Source: Faecalibacterium sp. An122
GTDB taxonomy: Bacteria; Bacillota; Clostridia; Oscillospirales; Ruminococcaceae
Assembly (NCBI RefSeq): GCF_002160895.1
Contig: NZ_NFLL01000001.1
Location: 364,563 to 428,562 of the forward strand
DNA: 64,000 bases
Direction: 5' to 3'
Below the pieces are notes generated by a model. That model saw nothing but the letters and a program-made list of their open reading frames with translations, was not told the origin of the DNA and ran no database searches. Shown here piece by piece: positions 45,934-54,733 of this stretch; position 1 is the first letter of the stretch, and each line of letters opens with the position of its first letter. A program made the translations under genes and the position numbers.

Positions 45934-46686
45934 ATGAAATCTCTAAAAATAGTCTGTGCTGTGCTCATTGGCATAATAGCAGCAACTACAGCGGGTTGTT
46001 CTCTGGAAGTTGCATCTGATGTGCCGTCACAAGCGGTATCCTCTATACCTTTAGAAACTGAGAACGCTTCCGAATCCGAAAATCAAATTCAGCTTTACAG
46101 CTCTCCTTCTGCATTTTTGGATGAGGAACAATACGCACTTTTTGAAAAAGCGCAGAATATGGAGTATCCTCTCTGCGGGTTATCTGACAATTTAGGCATT
46201 TTACAATACAAGATCGAGGACGCGCCTTGTTTTGTGCCCTTGACCCAGAATACCCCTTCCTGCATGGAACAGAATGGGCACTTTTATAAGCTCTATCAAA
46301 ATACATATCAGGAATTTGATGATTTTGTCCATTCTATTTTTACAGACCATTTTCTATTACAGGACTCCCTTACCCAAAAGTTCATTGACAGCGATGGCTG
46401 TCTAGCAGTATGTGATGACTTCGATTTAGAACAGATTCCTTATTATACCGGATATGTGTCTGACTTGTATCCCGATGATTTTTGTCCGCAGCAGTATTAT
46501 TTGGTGGATAGCAGCACTTCCCAAGTGGACTTTGTCATGGTCGCCTACTACGATTCCCATGAAACCTATGACAATCACGAAACGTATTCCTATGAAGCCA
46601 TGGAGAAGGTTGAATATCTGGTCCGAATGCTAAAAACAGAGAGCGGCTGGCGGATCGATGAGTATCATTCACCGGAGCTTGGCTAA
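45934..46686 (+). CDS. Lipoprotein of unknown function
   Basis: The 250-aa protein has a lipoprotein signal: basic start MKSLK, hydrophobic core and lipobox TTAGC with the modified cysteine at 22. The mature part is acidic and aromatic (FDDFVHSIFTDHF, YYTGYVSDLYPDDF) without a known domain. It should be anchored on the outer face of the membrane. AT content is higher than in the neighbouring genes, consistent with a different origin. Confidence 0.75.
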   Translation: MKSLKIVCAVLIGIIAATTAGCSLEVASDVPSQAVSSIPLETENASESENQIQLYSSPSAFLDEEQYALFEKAQNMEYPLCGLSDNLGILQYKIEDAPCFVPLTQNTPSCMEQNGHFYKLYQNTYQEFDDFVHSIFTDHFLLQDSLTQKFIDSDGCLAVCDDFDLEQIPYYTGYVSDLYPDDFCPQQYYLVDSSTSQVDFVMVAYYDSHETYDNHETYSYEAMEKVEYLVRMLKTESGWRIDEYHSPELG

Positions 46687-46690
46687 TACA

Positions 46691-46750
46691 AAAGCCGCCG
46701 CCTTTCAGTGCGTTCGCCCAGCACTCTGAAAGACGGCGGCTCCATTTTCA
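46691..46750. terminator. Bidirectional terminator after the lipoprotein gene
   Basis: AGCCGCCGCCTTTCAG and CTGAAAGACGGCGGCT form a long stem with one mismatch, flanked by AAA on the left and a T-rich segment on the right; it serves both converging units. Confidence 0.75.
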
Positions 46751-46866
46751 TCTCCTGCCGTGGAAATACTTGTGAATTTGCCTGACCATCGGAGTTTCGG
46801 CCTCACCCGCCAATCCACATCTGCGCTGAAATTCCTTTGCGCAGCGCACGCCGTTTGGGATGGTTC

Positions 46867-46977
46867 TCACTTGCTCCGCAGGTACTTGATGCACGCCGTA
46901 ATGACTGCAATGTGAAAAACAAATGCAGCAGTATTGGACAATACCGTCAGCACGAAACCAACCGCAACAAAACTCAT
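46867..46977 (-). CDS. 36-aa membrane peptide
   Basis: On the reverse strand AGGAGG lies before the ATG at 46977. The peptide MSFVAVGFVLTVLSNTAAFV ends with CIKYLRSK, a single hydrophobic helix with a basic tail. It follows the DUF4097 gene at 47101 on the same strand and may be part of that unit. No family known. Confidence 0.55.
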   Translation of the reverse strand: MSFVAVGFVLTVLSNTAAFVFHIAVITACIKYLRSK

Positions 46978-47100
46978 AACGCCCGCCTCCTTGCTTCATT
47001 GGAAATGTCAAACAACAAGAGCTCAATGATAGCTCTCACACAGCATGTCAGCAGATGCCGGGCCATTCCGCCCGAAAACCTGCGCTTTGCTTTTCCCAGG

Positions 47101-47904
47101 TTACGGCCGGGCAACGGCTCCGCTGCTCCAGTTGAAGATCCCCGCCTCACTGGAATAGGCGGCCTCCACATTCTTGTAAGAAGTATGGCCCAGGGCAGCC
47201 TGGACGATGAGTTCATGGGCCGTCATATCTTCCAGGGAAACGCTGCCCACAACGTTGCTCACCGTCAGCTGTCCGGAGGCGGTGACGTTCTTGACCACCA
47301 CGCCGCCGACGGCGCCGTCGATCTCAGCGTTCCCAATCTGGGAGTCCCGCACAGTTACCTGACCGACAGCGCTGGCGGTGTTCAGCTGATCCGCCTGGAT
47401 GCCGCTGAGCTCCACCGTGTTGACAGCGGATTCCGCCGTCAGCTGGGAAGCCTTCACCCCCTCCACCGAAAGGGTGCCCACCGCCAACGCCACCGAGAGT
47501 TCCTGGTACTGCTTTTGGGGCAGGGTGATGACCAGATCATGATCGGGCCGTCCGGAAACGGTTTTGCCGTCCATCCTAATCTTAAACGGGGACATGTTCT
47601 TCCCTTCGAATTCCTCCGTCGTTGTCTGGATGCTCAGCAGGCCATCCTCCACCGAAATGGTGTAGAGGGGCTTTTCGGTGGTGTCGGCGTAGTCCACCGT
47701 GATGTGGTCGGTGTCGGCGGTGCGGATGGTGACATTGGAGATCGCATCCTCTATGCTGATCCGGTCGATCTGCTGGGCCGTCTGGAACTGACGGGGCACA
47801 AGGTCGGCGTTTTCTTCTGCCGGGGGCGCAGCAAAGCCGCACAGCAGACCGGCGCAAAGCAGACCACAAAGCACTCTGGATACCCATTTCGTTTTCATCG
47901 ACAT
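47101..47904 (-). CDS. DUF4097-type beta-helix protein 1, exported
   Basis: The 267-aa protein has an N-terminal signal-like helix (VLCGLLCAGLLCGFAAPP) followed by repeating short beta strands (DAISNVTIRTADTDHITVDY, LSVEGVKASQLTAESAVNTV, ELSGIQADQLNTASAVGQVT) typical of DUF4097 right-handed beta folds. It is probably on the outer face of the membrane. A paralogue of the same build lies two genes upstream at 48459. Confidence 0.85.
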   Translation of the reverse strand: MSMKTKWVSRVLCGLLCAGLLCGFAAPPAEENADLVPRQFQTAQQIDRISIEDAISNVTIRTADTDHITVDYADTTEKPLYTISVEDGLLSIQTTTEEFEGKNMSPFKIRMDGKTVSGRPDHDLVITLPQKQYQELSVALAVGTLSVEGVKASQLTAESAVNTVELSGIQADQLNTASAVGQVTVRDSQIGNAEIDGAVGGVVVKNVTASGQLTVSNVVGSVSLEDMTAHELIVQAALGHTSYKNVEAAYSSEAGIFNWSSGAVARP

Positions 47905-47934
47905 GATACTTCCTTTCAGATTTTCTCTGTCTTT

Positions 47935-48381
47935 TTATTTGAGCCCGACTGCGGCATGCAGCCAGTTTGATCCATACCAATAGCTCCACTCCCGGTACAT
48001 CAAAAAACCTGCAATCACCAGGAGCACAAGGCCGAGCACCATCCGCCATTCCATGCTTTTGATTTCATGGTCCAGAAAAAGATACTGCTCCCCTGTATGA
48101 TTCACCTTGTTGTGACGGGAAAGCAGAACGAAAAACAACAAATGCATCCCCACAAGGAAAAACAGAACAATCAGCCTGTATCCCAACGGGGTCAGCGCCT
48201 GAAAGAAAAAGACGATACCCAAAACAACGTTTGCTACAACTTTGTGATAGCCTTCCTGAAAAGGGCAGCCCTTTTGGTAGCATCCATAGATGATTTTCAG
48301 ATTCCAGACCGTGCAGGCAAGCAGAAACAATCCATAAAAAATCAGAAACGCCCCATACGCCTTTTCCGTCAGCTGTTCCAT
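47935..48381 (-). CDS. Four-helix membrane protein between two DUF4097 genes
   Basis: The 148-aa protein has four hydrophobic segments (FLIFYGLFLLACTVWNL, VVANVVLGIVFFFQALTPL, LIVLFFLVGMHLLFFVLL, MVLGLVLLVIAGFLMY). No known family. It is sandwiched between two DUF4097 genes on the same strand, so it may anchor or signal for them. Confidence 0.7.
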   Translation of the reverse strand: MEQLTEKAYGAFLIFYGLFLLACTVWNLKIIYGCYQKGCPFQEGYHKVVANVVLGIVFFFQALTPLGYRLIVLFFLVGMHLLFFVLLSRHNKVNHTGEQYLFLDHEIKSMEWRMVLGLVLLVIAGFLMYREWSYWYGSNWLHAAVGLK

Positions 48382-48458
48382 GAAACGACCTCCTCTTCCA
48401 CCGGGATCCAAAGCGGCAGATCGGGTTTTCGTGACTTCTTGCTCGTCAGTCAGTTGCT

Positions 48459-49229
48459 TCAGCTTGCAAAATCAATGTCAACTATGCCAGTGTCCAGAGC
48501 CAGCTTCATTACCTTGCTGCCGGAAACAGTACGGGATGTCAGATTGCTAATGCCGTGCTCCATAGACTGTTCAATGGTATAATCGCTACTGCTCCCCAGC
48601 ACGCTGCCCGTGATTTTGCCGGTTTCCACTTTGAAATCATATTCCAGGGAATCTGTATCATCCAGCGTGATATATCCCTTGTCAAGTTCTGCATCAAGAC
48701 GATTTGATTTGGTCTGCGAAAGTTCGGCATAGCCGGCCTTTAACTGGATAGAAATATTTTGGGAAGAAAGCGAATCCAACTCAGCACATCCATTGGACGC
48801 ATTGGTAATCGTGATGGATTCATATTGCTTTTGGGGCACCGTTATTTCCAGACGATACTCATCCTCACTTGAAAAACGCGAAGCCTGAATGGTTTGACCG
48901 GTCTTGTGGCTGGTTTTGGTAATAGTAACTGCTTCGCGTGGATTTTCTTTCAGTTTATCAATCACCAGCGTTCCATCCTTGACGTAAATGTCATATAACT
49001 TTTCCTCGGACGTGTCAGCGTAGCTGACCCGGATCTGGTCGCTCTCCCCCAGGCGAATGGTCACAGAAGCATTGTTTTCCTGGATGCAGATGGAGGTAAT
49101 CTCTTCCGAAGTGGAAAACAGCCGCCTGACGGCCTGTACCTTCTCGGCTGCTGATGAAGGCAGGCTGATGCCTCCCATCACACCAAAGAGCATCACCGCG
49201 GAAATAAAAGATGCGAAGTGCTTTGACAT
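48459..49229 (-). CDS. DUF4097-type beta-helix protein 2, exported
   Basis: The 256-aa protein has a signal peptide (FISAVMLFGVMGGISLPSSAA) and beta-repeat structure (SICIQENNASVTIRLGESDQ, LDDTDSLEYDFKVETGKITG). It shares the pattern VTIR-x(5-6)-DxIxVxYADT and the VPQKQYESI/LPQKQYQEL block with the protein at 47101, so the two arose by duplication. AGAAAGGAGATACC is the RBS. It is the first gene after a long leader. Confidence 0.85.
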   Translation of the reverse strand: MSKHFASFISAVMLFGVMGGISLPSSAAEKVQAVRRLFSTSEEITSICIQENNASVTIRLGESDQIRVSYADTSEEKLYDIYVKDGTLVIDKLKENPREAVTITKTSHKTGQTIQASRFSSEDEYRLEITVPQKQYESITITNASNGCAELDSLSSQNISIQLKAGYAELSQTKSNRLDAELDKGYITLDDTDSLEYDFKVETGKITGSVLGSSSDYTIEQSMEHGISNLTSRTVSGSKVMKLALDTGIVDIDFAS

Positions 49230-49540
49230 ACTGGTATCTCCTTTCTCAGGTTTTGGTCTGGTTGATATTTATGACACGGCGATGCCGTGTACCGTCCAGG
49301 ATCAAACAGGCTGCTCACCGACAGGAACACGATATTGGCCGCAGTCTACTCTGTTTTGATCAGAGCCGGGATCTTTCTCCCTGGCCCCGGATATTCTTAG
49401 AAGTAGAAGCCTCGGCTTTCCCTGAAAAACAGGGTTCTGTCCGACCTTAGCTCGGACACAAGGAAAATCCGGGCTGAAGGAGCAGGACAATTTTTACCCC
49501 AGGGAAAACGCACGACTTCTGTTTTATATCATACCATAGT
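49230..49540 (-). promoter_or_regulatory. Long structured 5' leader of the DUF4097 unit
   Basis: On the reverse strand TGGTATGAT (extended -10, near 49,535) predicts a transcript starting near 49,525, giving a leader of about 300 nt. Hairpins in order toward the gene include GTCCGA/TCGGAC (49,439-49,457), CCCTG/CAGGG (49,418-49,432), CTCTG/CAGAG (49,350-49,366) and ACACGG/CCGTGT (49,276-49,291). I see no gene here. The leader may be an attenuator or a ligand-sensing RNA; no known riboswitch was recognised. The remaining spacer to 49,722 shows nothing further. Confidence 0.4.
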
Positions 49541-49722
49541 TTCCCATCATTTGGCATTTTTTGCAGCAAAAAGGCGGTAAAAGACGCAAACTGACTGTAT
49601 GGGGATTTATCCCTATCCGCCCTTGTCTTTTTTCGGCTTACAATGGAACAAAAAACCGGCCTGCCGCTCCACTTGACAAGCTGGAGAAATCTGTGATATG
49701 AAAGAAACAGGAGGGATCAACT

Positions 49723-50439
49723 GTGAACTTTGTTGTTTGTGATGACGACCTGCGCTTTGCAGAAAGGTTTGCGCACCGCGTCCGGGATTTATGCGCCGAG
49801 CACAACTGGGAATGCTGCTGTCAGTGCGTGGATGGCCGGGCGCTGCTGGAGATGGATTTTTCTGCCATCGACGCTTTGTTTTTGGACATTGAAATGCCCG
49901 GCATCAACGGCCTGGATATTGCCAGTCAATTAAGGTCAAAATACGAAAACCTGATTCTTGTCTTTGTCACCGGATTCATCGAATATGCCCCCTCCGGCTA
50001 CAAAGTGCAGGCTTTCCGTTATCTGCTGAAAACCAAAGTTGACCAGGAACTTCCCGAGTGTCTGGAGGATATGCATCAAAAGCTTCATGCCGACCGGGAG
50101 TCGATCTCACTTAAAACACCGGAAGGTAAAATTTGCGTACGACTGTCGTCCGTTGTCTATTTGGAAGGAACCCACAAAAGATGCACTCTGGCTCACCTGG
50201 ATCAGATGGGCAAACCCGCCTGCATCCAGTGCAGCGGAACCCTGTCCTCCTATGCAAGCCAGCTGGACCACAAAGGATTTTTGAAAATCCAGCGCAGTTA
50301 CCTTGTCAATATGCGCTACATCGAAAAAATATCAAATTATAAAGTCTTTCTCAAAACAAAAGAAATTTTAACCATGTCGAGACTCCGTTTCAATGAGAAC
50401 CGCCAGAAATTCCTTCTGTGGAAGACGGAACATCTATGA
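49723..50439 (+). CDS. LytTR-family response regulator 2
   Basis: The 238-aa protein has a receiver domain (VCDDDLRFAERF, D55 in LFLDIEMPGINGL, and TK in LLKTKVDQ where a lysine is expected) and a C-terminal LytTR domain (VRLSSVVYLEGTHKRCTLAH, GFLKIQRSYLVNMRYIEKI). It starts with GTG after ACAGGAGGG and overlaps the kinase gene by four bases. Targets may be the flanking DUF4097 unit or the ABC gene. Confidence 0.9.
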   Translation: MNFVVCDDDLRFAERFAHRVRDLCAEHNWECCCQCVDGRALLEMDFSAIDALFLDIEMPGINGLDIASQLRSKYENLILVFVTGFIEYAPSGYKVQAFRYLLKTKVDQELPECLEDMHQKLHADRESISLKTPEGKICVRLSSVVYLEGTHKRCTLAHLDQMGKPACIQCSGTLSSYASQLDHKGFLKIQRSYLVNMRYIEKISNYKVFLKTKEILTMSRLRFNENRQKFLLWKTEHL

Positions 50440-51734
50440 TCCAGAACGATAGTTTGATCAAGCTTGTTCCAACCCTTTTGGAAGGGTTGGCCTTATTTTA
50501 TCTGGCAGGGCACATCTTCGCAGCAAAAGTCAGCCGGGCCAGGCGGTATCTGGCAAACATCTGCTTTTATCTGCTGGACTTCTGTATCGTTTTCCTTTTT
50601 CAGGACGGGCCATATATACCATTTATCAAGATTGCGATGATTTGCCTTCTGATTGTAGCATGGGCCAGATATGTCTATCGTGTTCCCATCCTCAACGGAA
50701 TCTTCCTTGCCATCTTCCAGTATTCCTACTGGGCCGTTACCGATCTGCTCTTTGTGTCGATCGCTTCCATGATCTGGGGTGAGCTGACCAATATGCTGCA
50801 AAACCACTATCTGCCGTATCTGGTCATCAAGACGGCGGAACTGGTGCTCATTGTGGTGTTCTGCCACATCTTCCGTCGGCGTCAGGATATTTCCTGGCAG
50901 AGCAGCATGCGGATGCTGGCCTTTCCGGTGTGCATCCTGGGGGTTGTGTTTTATCTAGCTTCCATTGCGGTGGAATCTCCCTTGTATGCAGCCAGATTGC
51001 TGAACTGTATCCTGTTCCTGCTGATCGCAGATATCGGTTCCATCTATCTCCTGGGATATCTGGAAGAGCTGCAGTCCAGGGCCGAATTTGATCGTTCTTT
51101 CCGGCAGAATTTGCAGATGGTTCACCAGAATGTGGATTCCTGGAAAGATGCCTATCTGGAGCAGCGAAGCTATACCCACGACTTTCAAAATAAGCTGGCT
51201 GTTCTGCAGGGCCTTGCCAACCAGGCCGGGACGCCTGCCGAACTGCAGGCCTATCTGGATGAGCTGTTGCAGAATCAGCCCTCCTGTGCCTATTGTCTGG
51301 ATACCCATCGGCCTGTAGCCGACGTCCTGCTGAGTCAGAAGCAGGCCCTGGCCAAGAGCTGCGGCATCCGGATGAAAATGAATCTGGATGATTTATCCGC
51401 ATTCCCCTTGTCGGATGACGAGCTGGTGATCATCTTTTCCAATCTTCTGGACAATGCGGTGGAAGCATGCCGCAAAATACCGGATTCCCAGCAGCGCTGG
51501 ATTCACTTCAAGGCAAAGGTGGAAGGCTCTACCGGCTATCTCTATGTGGAAAACTCCACCCAGGAACCGGTAAAAATCATCGACAACCGCATTGTTGCTT
51601 CCCGCAGGCACGATTCCCAGCTGCATGGATTCGGGTTAAAAAATGTGCTTTACGTGCTGAATCAAAACCACGGCGTCTATCATCTCAGCTATCACGAGGA
51701 CACTCATTCGTTTCGCTTTGCTGCGCAGATTTGA
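50436..51734 (+). CDS. AgrC-like GHKL sensor histidine kinase with membrane domain
   Basis: The 432-aa protein has about six membrane helices over residues 10-200, then a GHKL kinase with phospho-acceptor YTHDFQNKLAVLQG, N-box IIFSNLLDNAVEACRK and G-box HGFGLKNVLYVL. It belongs to the peptide-sensing AgrC/ComD-like class. No signal-peptide gene (AgrD-like) or AgrB processing gene is visible nearby. Confidence 0.9.
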   Translation: MIQNDSLIKLVPTLLEGLALFYLAGHIFAAKVSRARRYLANICFYLLDFCIVFLFQDGPYIPFIKIAMICLLIVAWARYVYRVPILNGIFLAIFQYSYWAVTDLLFVSIASMIWGELTNMLQNHYLPYLVIKTAELVLIVVFCHIFRRRQDISWQSSMRMLAFPVCILGVVFYLASIAVESPLYAARLLNCILFLLIADIGSIYLLGYLEELQSRAEFDRSFRQNLQMVHQNVDSWKDAYLEQRSYTHDFQNKLAVLQGLANQAGTPAELQAYLDELLQNQPSCAYCLDTHRPVADVLLSQKQALAKSCGIRMKMNLDDLSAFPLSDDELVIIFSNLLDNAVEACRKIPDSQQRWIHFKAKVEGSTGYLYVENSTQEPVKIIDNRIVASRRHDSQLHGFGLKNVLYVLNQNHGVYHLSYHEDTHSFRFAAQI

Positions 51735-51851
51735 AACGACGGCTTCAAGCCCTCTTTCCTTCCCATTTATACATTTATACTGGAACCTGCCCTGGTACAG
51801 AGCGCTGTTCCATGGCTTCTACAGGAAGTACCATTTGCTCTATCCATAGAA

Positions 51852-51895
51852 AAACCGGCAGTCTGTGCACAGAGAGGCTCAAACTGCCGGCTTTT
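51852..51895. terminator. Terminator between convergent GHKL and ABC genes
   Basis: AAAACCGGCAGT and ACTGCCGGCTTTT form a stem flanked by A and T runs, usable from both sides. Confidence 0.8.
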
Positions 51896-51914
51896 CTTTG
51901 ATTTCTGCGGCCTG

Positions 51915-53528
51915 TCAGGCAATGACAGATGCAGGCGTTAACTCGTACACATGATCGAACTGAGCTTTGCGCTCGTCGCTCAGGTAATGGCTGATGAGGA
52001 TCAGGGTCAGGTCGGGGTTGGACAGCAGACTCTTCTCCACGATGTCAGCGTTCTTCTGGTCCAGGGCGCTGGTGCCTTTGTCCACAAGCAGGATGTTGCG
52101 GTTATGGATCAGAGCACGGGCGATAGCCACACGCTGTTTCTGGCCGCCCGAAAGGGCGCTGCCTTCTTCGCCCACCGGCGTATCCAGCCCCTGGGGCATA
52201 TTGACAAGGTCACCTGCCAGGGCGCTGTCACGCAGTGCCTTTTCCATCTGCTCGTCGGTAAAGTGCTCACCCAGGGTAATGTTCTCACGGATGGTGGTAT
52301 TGAACAGGAACACATTCTGTTCGATGTAGCTCATTTTCTGCTGGAGCTGCTCGGGCGTGTAATCCCGCACATCTCTCTCGTCATAAAGGACCTTGCCCTG
52401 GTAGCCGGGCAGCCAGCCCAGAAGAATCTTCAGCAGGGTGCTCTTGCCGCAGCCAGAGGGGCCGGTGAGAGCGTATTTGCCGCCCTTCTTGAATTCCGCG
52501 TTCATGTGAACCAGGATCGGCTTCTTTTCATCGTAGCCGAAAGAGACATCCTTGACCGTAATGCCTTCCTGCAGGGCAGGCAGGCCAAAATCAGGAAGCT
52601 GTGCCTCGCCGGCATGGACGGTAATCTTATCGAAATAGGGCTTGCTGGCCGAGAAGGACACTGCAAGTTTGGACACCTGGTTCAGTCCATTGTACACGCC
52701 AGCGCAGATGGTGCCGGTGCCCATAAAGGTGGCCAGAGGAATCATATCATTGAGGATCAGGACACCCAGCAGGATGACAACGGCCACCTGGCAGACGGCG
52801 CTGACATAGGCCAGACCACAGCCGATGCCGTCCTTGTTGATGGTCAGTTTGTACTTGGCCTGCTCCATGCTGTCGCTGGCTGCATCGACTCCGCTGGTAA
52901 ACCGTTCATCCTTGCCAAAGAAGCGAAGCACATCGTAGCCTGCCAGCAGATCCTTGATTTTACTGACGCTGTCAGCCTGGCTGGCGGCACAGGCTGTGCC
53001 AACGGTTCCCAACCGTTGGCTGAACAGACGAGGAACGAAGATCATAACCAATGCGATGACCAGAGAAATCACCAGAAGCAGCCAATGAATGGATGCCAGT
53101 GCAACGATACCGAACACCACCTGTGCCGCAGAACCCATGATGGTGAAAAACGGAGTCCAGGCCATCTGCTCAATCTGGTTCACGTCGTTGGTAAACTGAG
53201 AGAGGTACTCGCCGCTCTCCTGCTTATGATACTCCTGATGGGTCTTGTGCAGCAGGCCCGCTGCCATATCCCGGCGCAAAGCATTGTTCATCCGGCGCAC
53301 GGCCCGGCCCTGGAAGAAGGTCTCTGCAATCAAACAAAGGACCACGGCCAGCCAGGTCAGCAGAAGAAGAATGATCCGAATGGTGAAAGCCCGCAGATCA
53401 CCGTCCAGCAGGCCCTGGGTAACCTGAATCTGTACCAGACTGGTGCAGACCTGCAAACCATAGGCAACAACCATACAGATGGAGGCCGCTGTAACAGCGG
53501 GCCAGCACTTTTTGAGATAATACTTCAT
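51915..53528 (-). CDS. ABC exporter-type permease-ATPase with altered Walker B
   Basis: The 537-aa protein has six membrane helices and a C-terminal ATPase: Walker A GPSGCGKST, signature ALSGGQKQRVAIARAL. The Walker B reads ILLVDKGTSALD, so the catalytic glutamate after the aspartate is lysine, and the H-loop reads SHYLSD. It should bind ATP but hydrolyse poorly unless paired with another half; no partner gene adjoins. The protein is shorter than usual (about 580). ATG 53528 follows AGAGGTGG; a GTG nine bases earlier is possible. Confidence 0.88.
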   Translation of the reverse strand: MKYYLKKCWPAVTAASICMVVAYGLQVCTSLVQIQVTQGLLDGDLRAFTIRIILLLLTWLAVVLCLIAETFFQGRAVRRMNNALRRDMAAGLLHKTHQEYHKQESGEYLSQFTNDVNQIEQMAWTPFFTIMGSAAQVVFGIVALASIHWLLLVISLVIALVMIFVPRLFSQRLGTVGTACAASQADSVSKIKDLLAGYDVLRFFGKDERFTSGVDAASDSMEQAKYKLTINKDGIGCGLAYVSAVCQVAVVILLGVLILNDMIPLATFMGTGTICAGVYNGLNQVSKLAVSFSASKPYFDKITVHAGEAQLPDFGLPALQEGITVKDVSFGYDEKKPILVHMNAEFKKGGKYALTGPSGCGKSTLLKILLGWLPGYQGKVLYDERDVRDYTPEQLQQKMSYIEQNVFLFNTTIRENITLGEHFTDEQMEKALRDSALAGDLVNMPQGLDTPVGEEGSALSGGQKQRVAIARALIHNRNILLVDKGTSALDQKNADIVEKSLLSNPDLTLILISHYLSDERKAQFDHVYELTPASVIA

Positions 53529-53671
53529 GATTTCCACCTCTTCTGTGATCGTTCCATCTGTCTCTATGAACAGTGGATTGTGTTCTTTGCTCTTTCTGGT
53601 TCAAATTGTAGCACGCGGGATGAGGAATGAACATATCGTTTTGTGTTAGTGAATTGCCAAGCCCAATTTTT

Positions 53672-53700
53672 TTCAAAATCAGGCTCGGGTATGGTATAAT
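53672..53700 (+). promoter_or_regulatory. Promoter of the XRE-TPR regulator
   Basis: TATAAT at 53695-53700 is preceded by TGG (extended -10) with TTCAAA at 53672-53677, 17 bp apart. The leader to the TTG start is about 110 nt. The divergent ABC gene starts at 53528, so its own promoter must lie in the same spacer. Confidence 0.55.
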
Positions 53701-53815
53701 AGCCATGAACAGGCTATTTGATCAAGAAGTGCGCGCGATGCACGGATTGGTTTTTGTCCGCCCCGGCGGACATAGTATAACGGAAGTCATTCATAGCGGA
53801 GGAGGAAACACAGCC

Positions 53816-54733
53816 TTGAAAAACGTCTTTCTGGGAGAATACATCAAGCAACGACGGCTGGACCTGGGACTGACCCAGGAACAGCTCTGCGAGGGCATCT
53901 GCAAACCCATGACCCTCTCCCGGCTGGAAAACGGCAAACAGACACCCAGCCGCAACCGGATCAATGTCCTGCTGCAGCGGCTGGGCCTGCCGGATGACCG
54001 CTATTTTGCTCTGCTGAGTAAAAATGAACTGGAGATGGAAGCGCTGAAAAAGGAGATCTCAGCTTGCGGGGTAACTGCAAAGACATCCGATGGTTTTGAA
54101 AAGCTCGCACAGCTTGAAAAAATGACAGACCCGGACGATCAAATCGCCAGGCAATATATTTTAAGTTTTAAAGTTTTGCTCGGACGCCTGGATGGTCGAT
54201 ACACGCCCAAAGAACAGATTGACCTGCTGATGCAGGCCATCCGGCTGACGGTCCCCCGCTTTGAGCTGGATCAGATCGAACAGTTTCTTTATTCGAGAGA
54301 CGAAATTACAATGGTCAACCAAATCGGCCTTGCCTATTCCGATGACGGCCAAAATGAAAAAGCAGCTGAGATTTACGCCCAGCTGCTGCGGTATGTGCGC
54401 AAACATTTTCAGGAGACCATCACTTCCATTGGGGTTTTGCCGTTGATTCTTTATAATTACGCACGCGTTCTGGATTTGTGCGGTCGCTATGAGGAAGGCG
54501 CAGAGCTTGCACAGGAATGCAGGAAAGCCTGCATTCAATATGGGCATTATCAGGAACTGCCCCGGTGTCTGGAAATTGAAGCGGAATGCCGGCATTTTAT
54601 GGGAGACGATAAAAGCAGCAGAGAACTGTACTACCAATCCTATTATCTGTGTAAGGTGATTGGCTATCAGGTTGGACTGGATGTTGTCATAAAGGAAGCC
54701 AAGGAATACCTGGGCATTACATTTGAAGATTAG
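53816..54733 (+). CDS. XRE HTH plus TPR regulator (Rgg/PlcR, RRNPP-like)
   Basis: The 305-aa protein has an N-terminal XRE domain (LGEYIKQRRLDLGLTQEQLC, TLSRLENGKQTPSRNRINVL) followed by about 200 residues of TPR-type helices (IGLAYSDDGQNEKAAEIYAQ, YARVLDLCGRYEEGAELAQE). This is the build of RRNPP peptide-sensing regulators. TTG at 53816 is chosen: GGAGGAGG lies ten bases before it, and upstream in-frame ATGs lack an RBS and are not part of the domain. It diverges from the ABC gene, which it may control. No peptide gene was found. Confidence 0.85.
   Translation: MKNVFLGEYIKQRRLDLGLTQEQLCEGICKPMTLSRLENGKQTPSRNRINVLLQRLGLPDDRYFALLSKNELEMEALKKEISACGVTAKTSDGFEKLAQLEKMTDPDDQIARQYILSFKVLLGRLDGRYTPKEQIDLLMQAIRLTVPRFELDQIEQFLYSRDEITMVNQIGLAYSDDGQNEKAAEIYAQLLRYVRKHFQETITSIGVLPLILYNYARVLDLCGRYEEGAELAQECRKACIQYGHYQELPRCLEIEAECRHFMGDDKSSRELYYQSYYLCKVIGYQVGLDVVIKEAKEYLGITFED

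Noticed and set aside
51951..53630. 559-codon plus-strand frame opposite the ABC gene at 51915
   Set aside because: Shadow frame without a domain; the reverse strand has Walker A and signature motifs.
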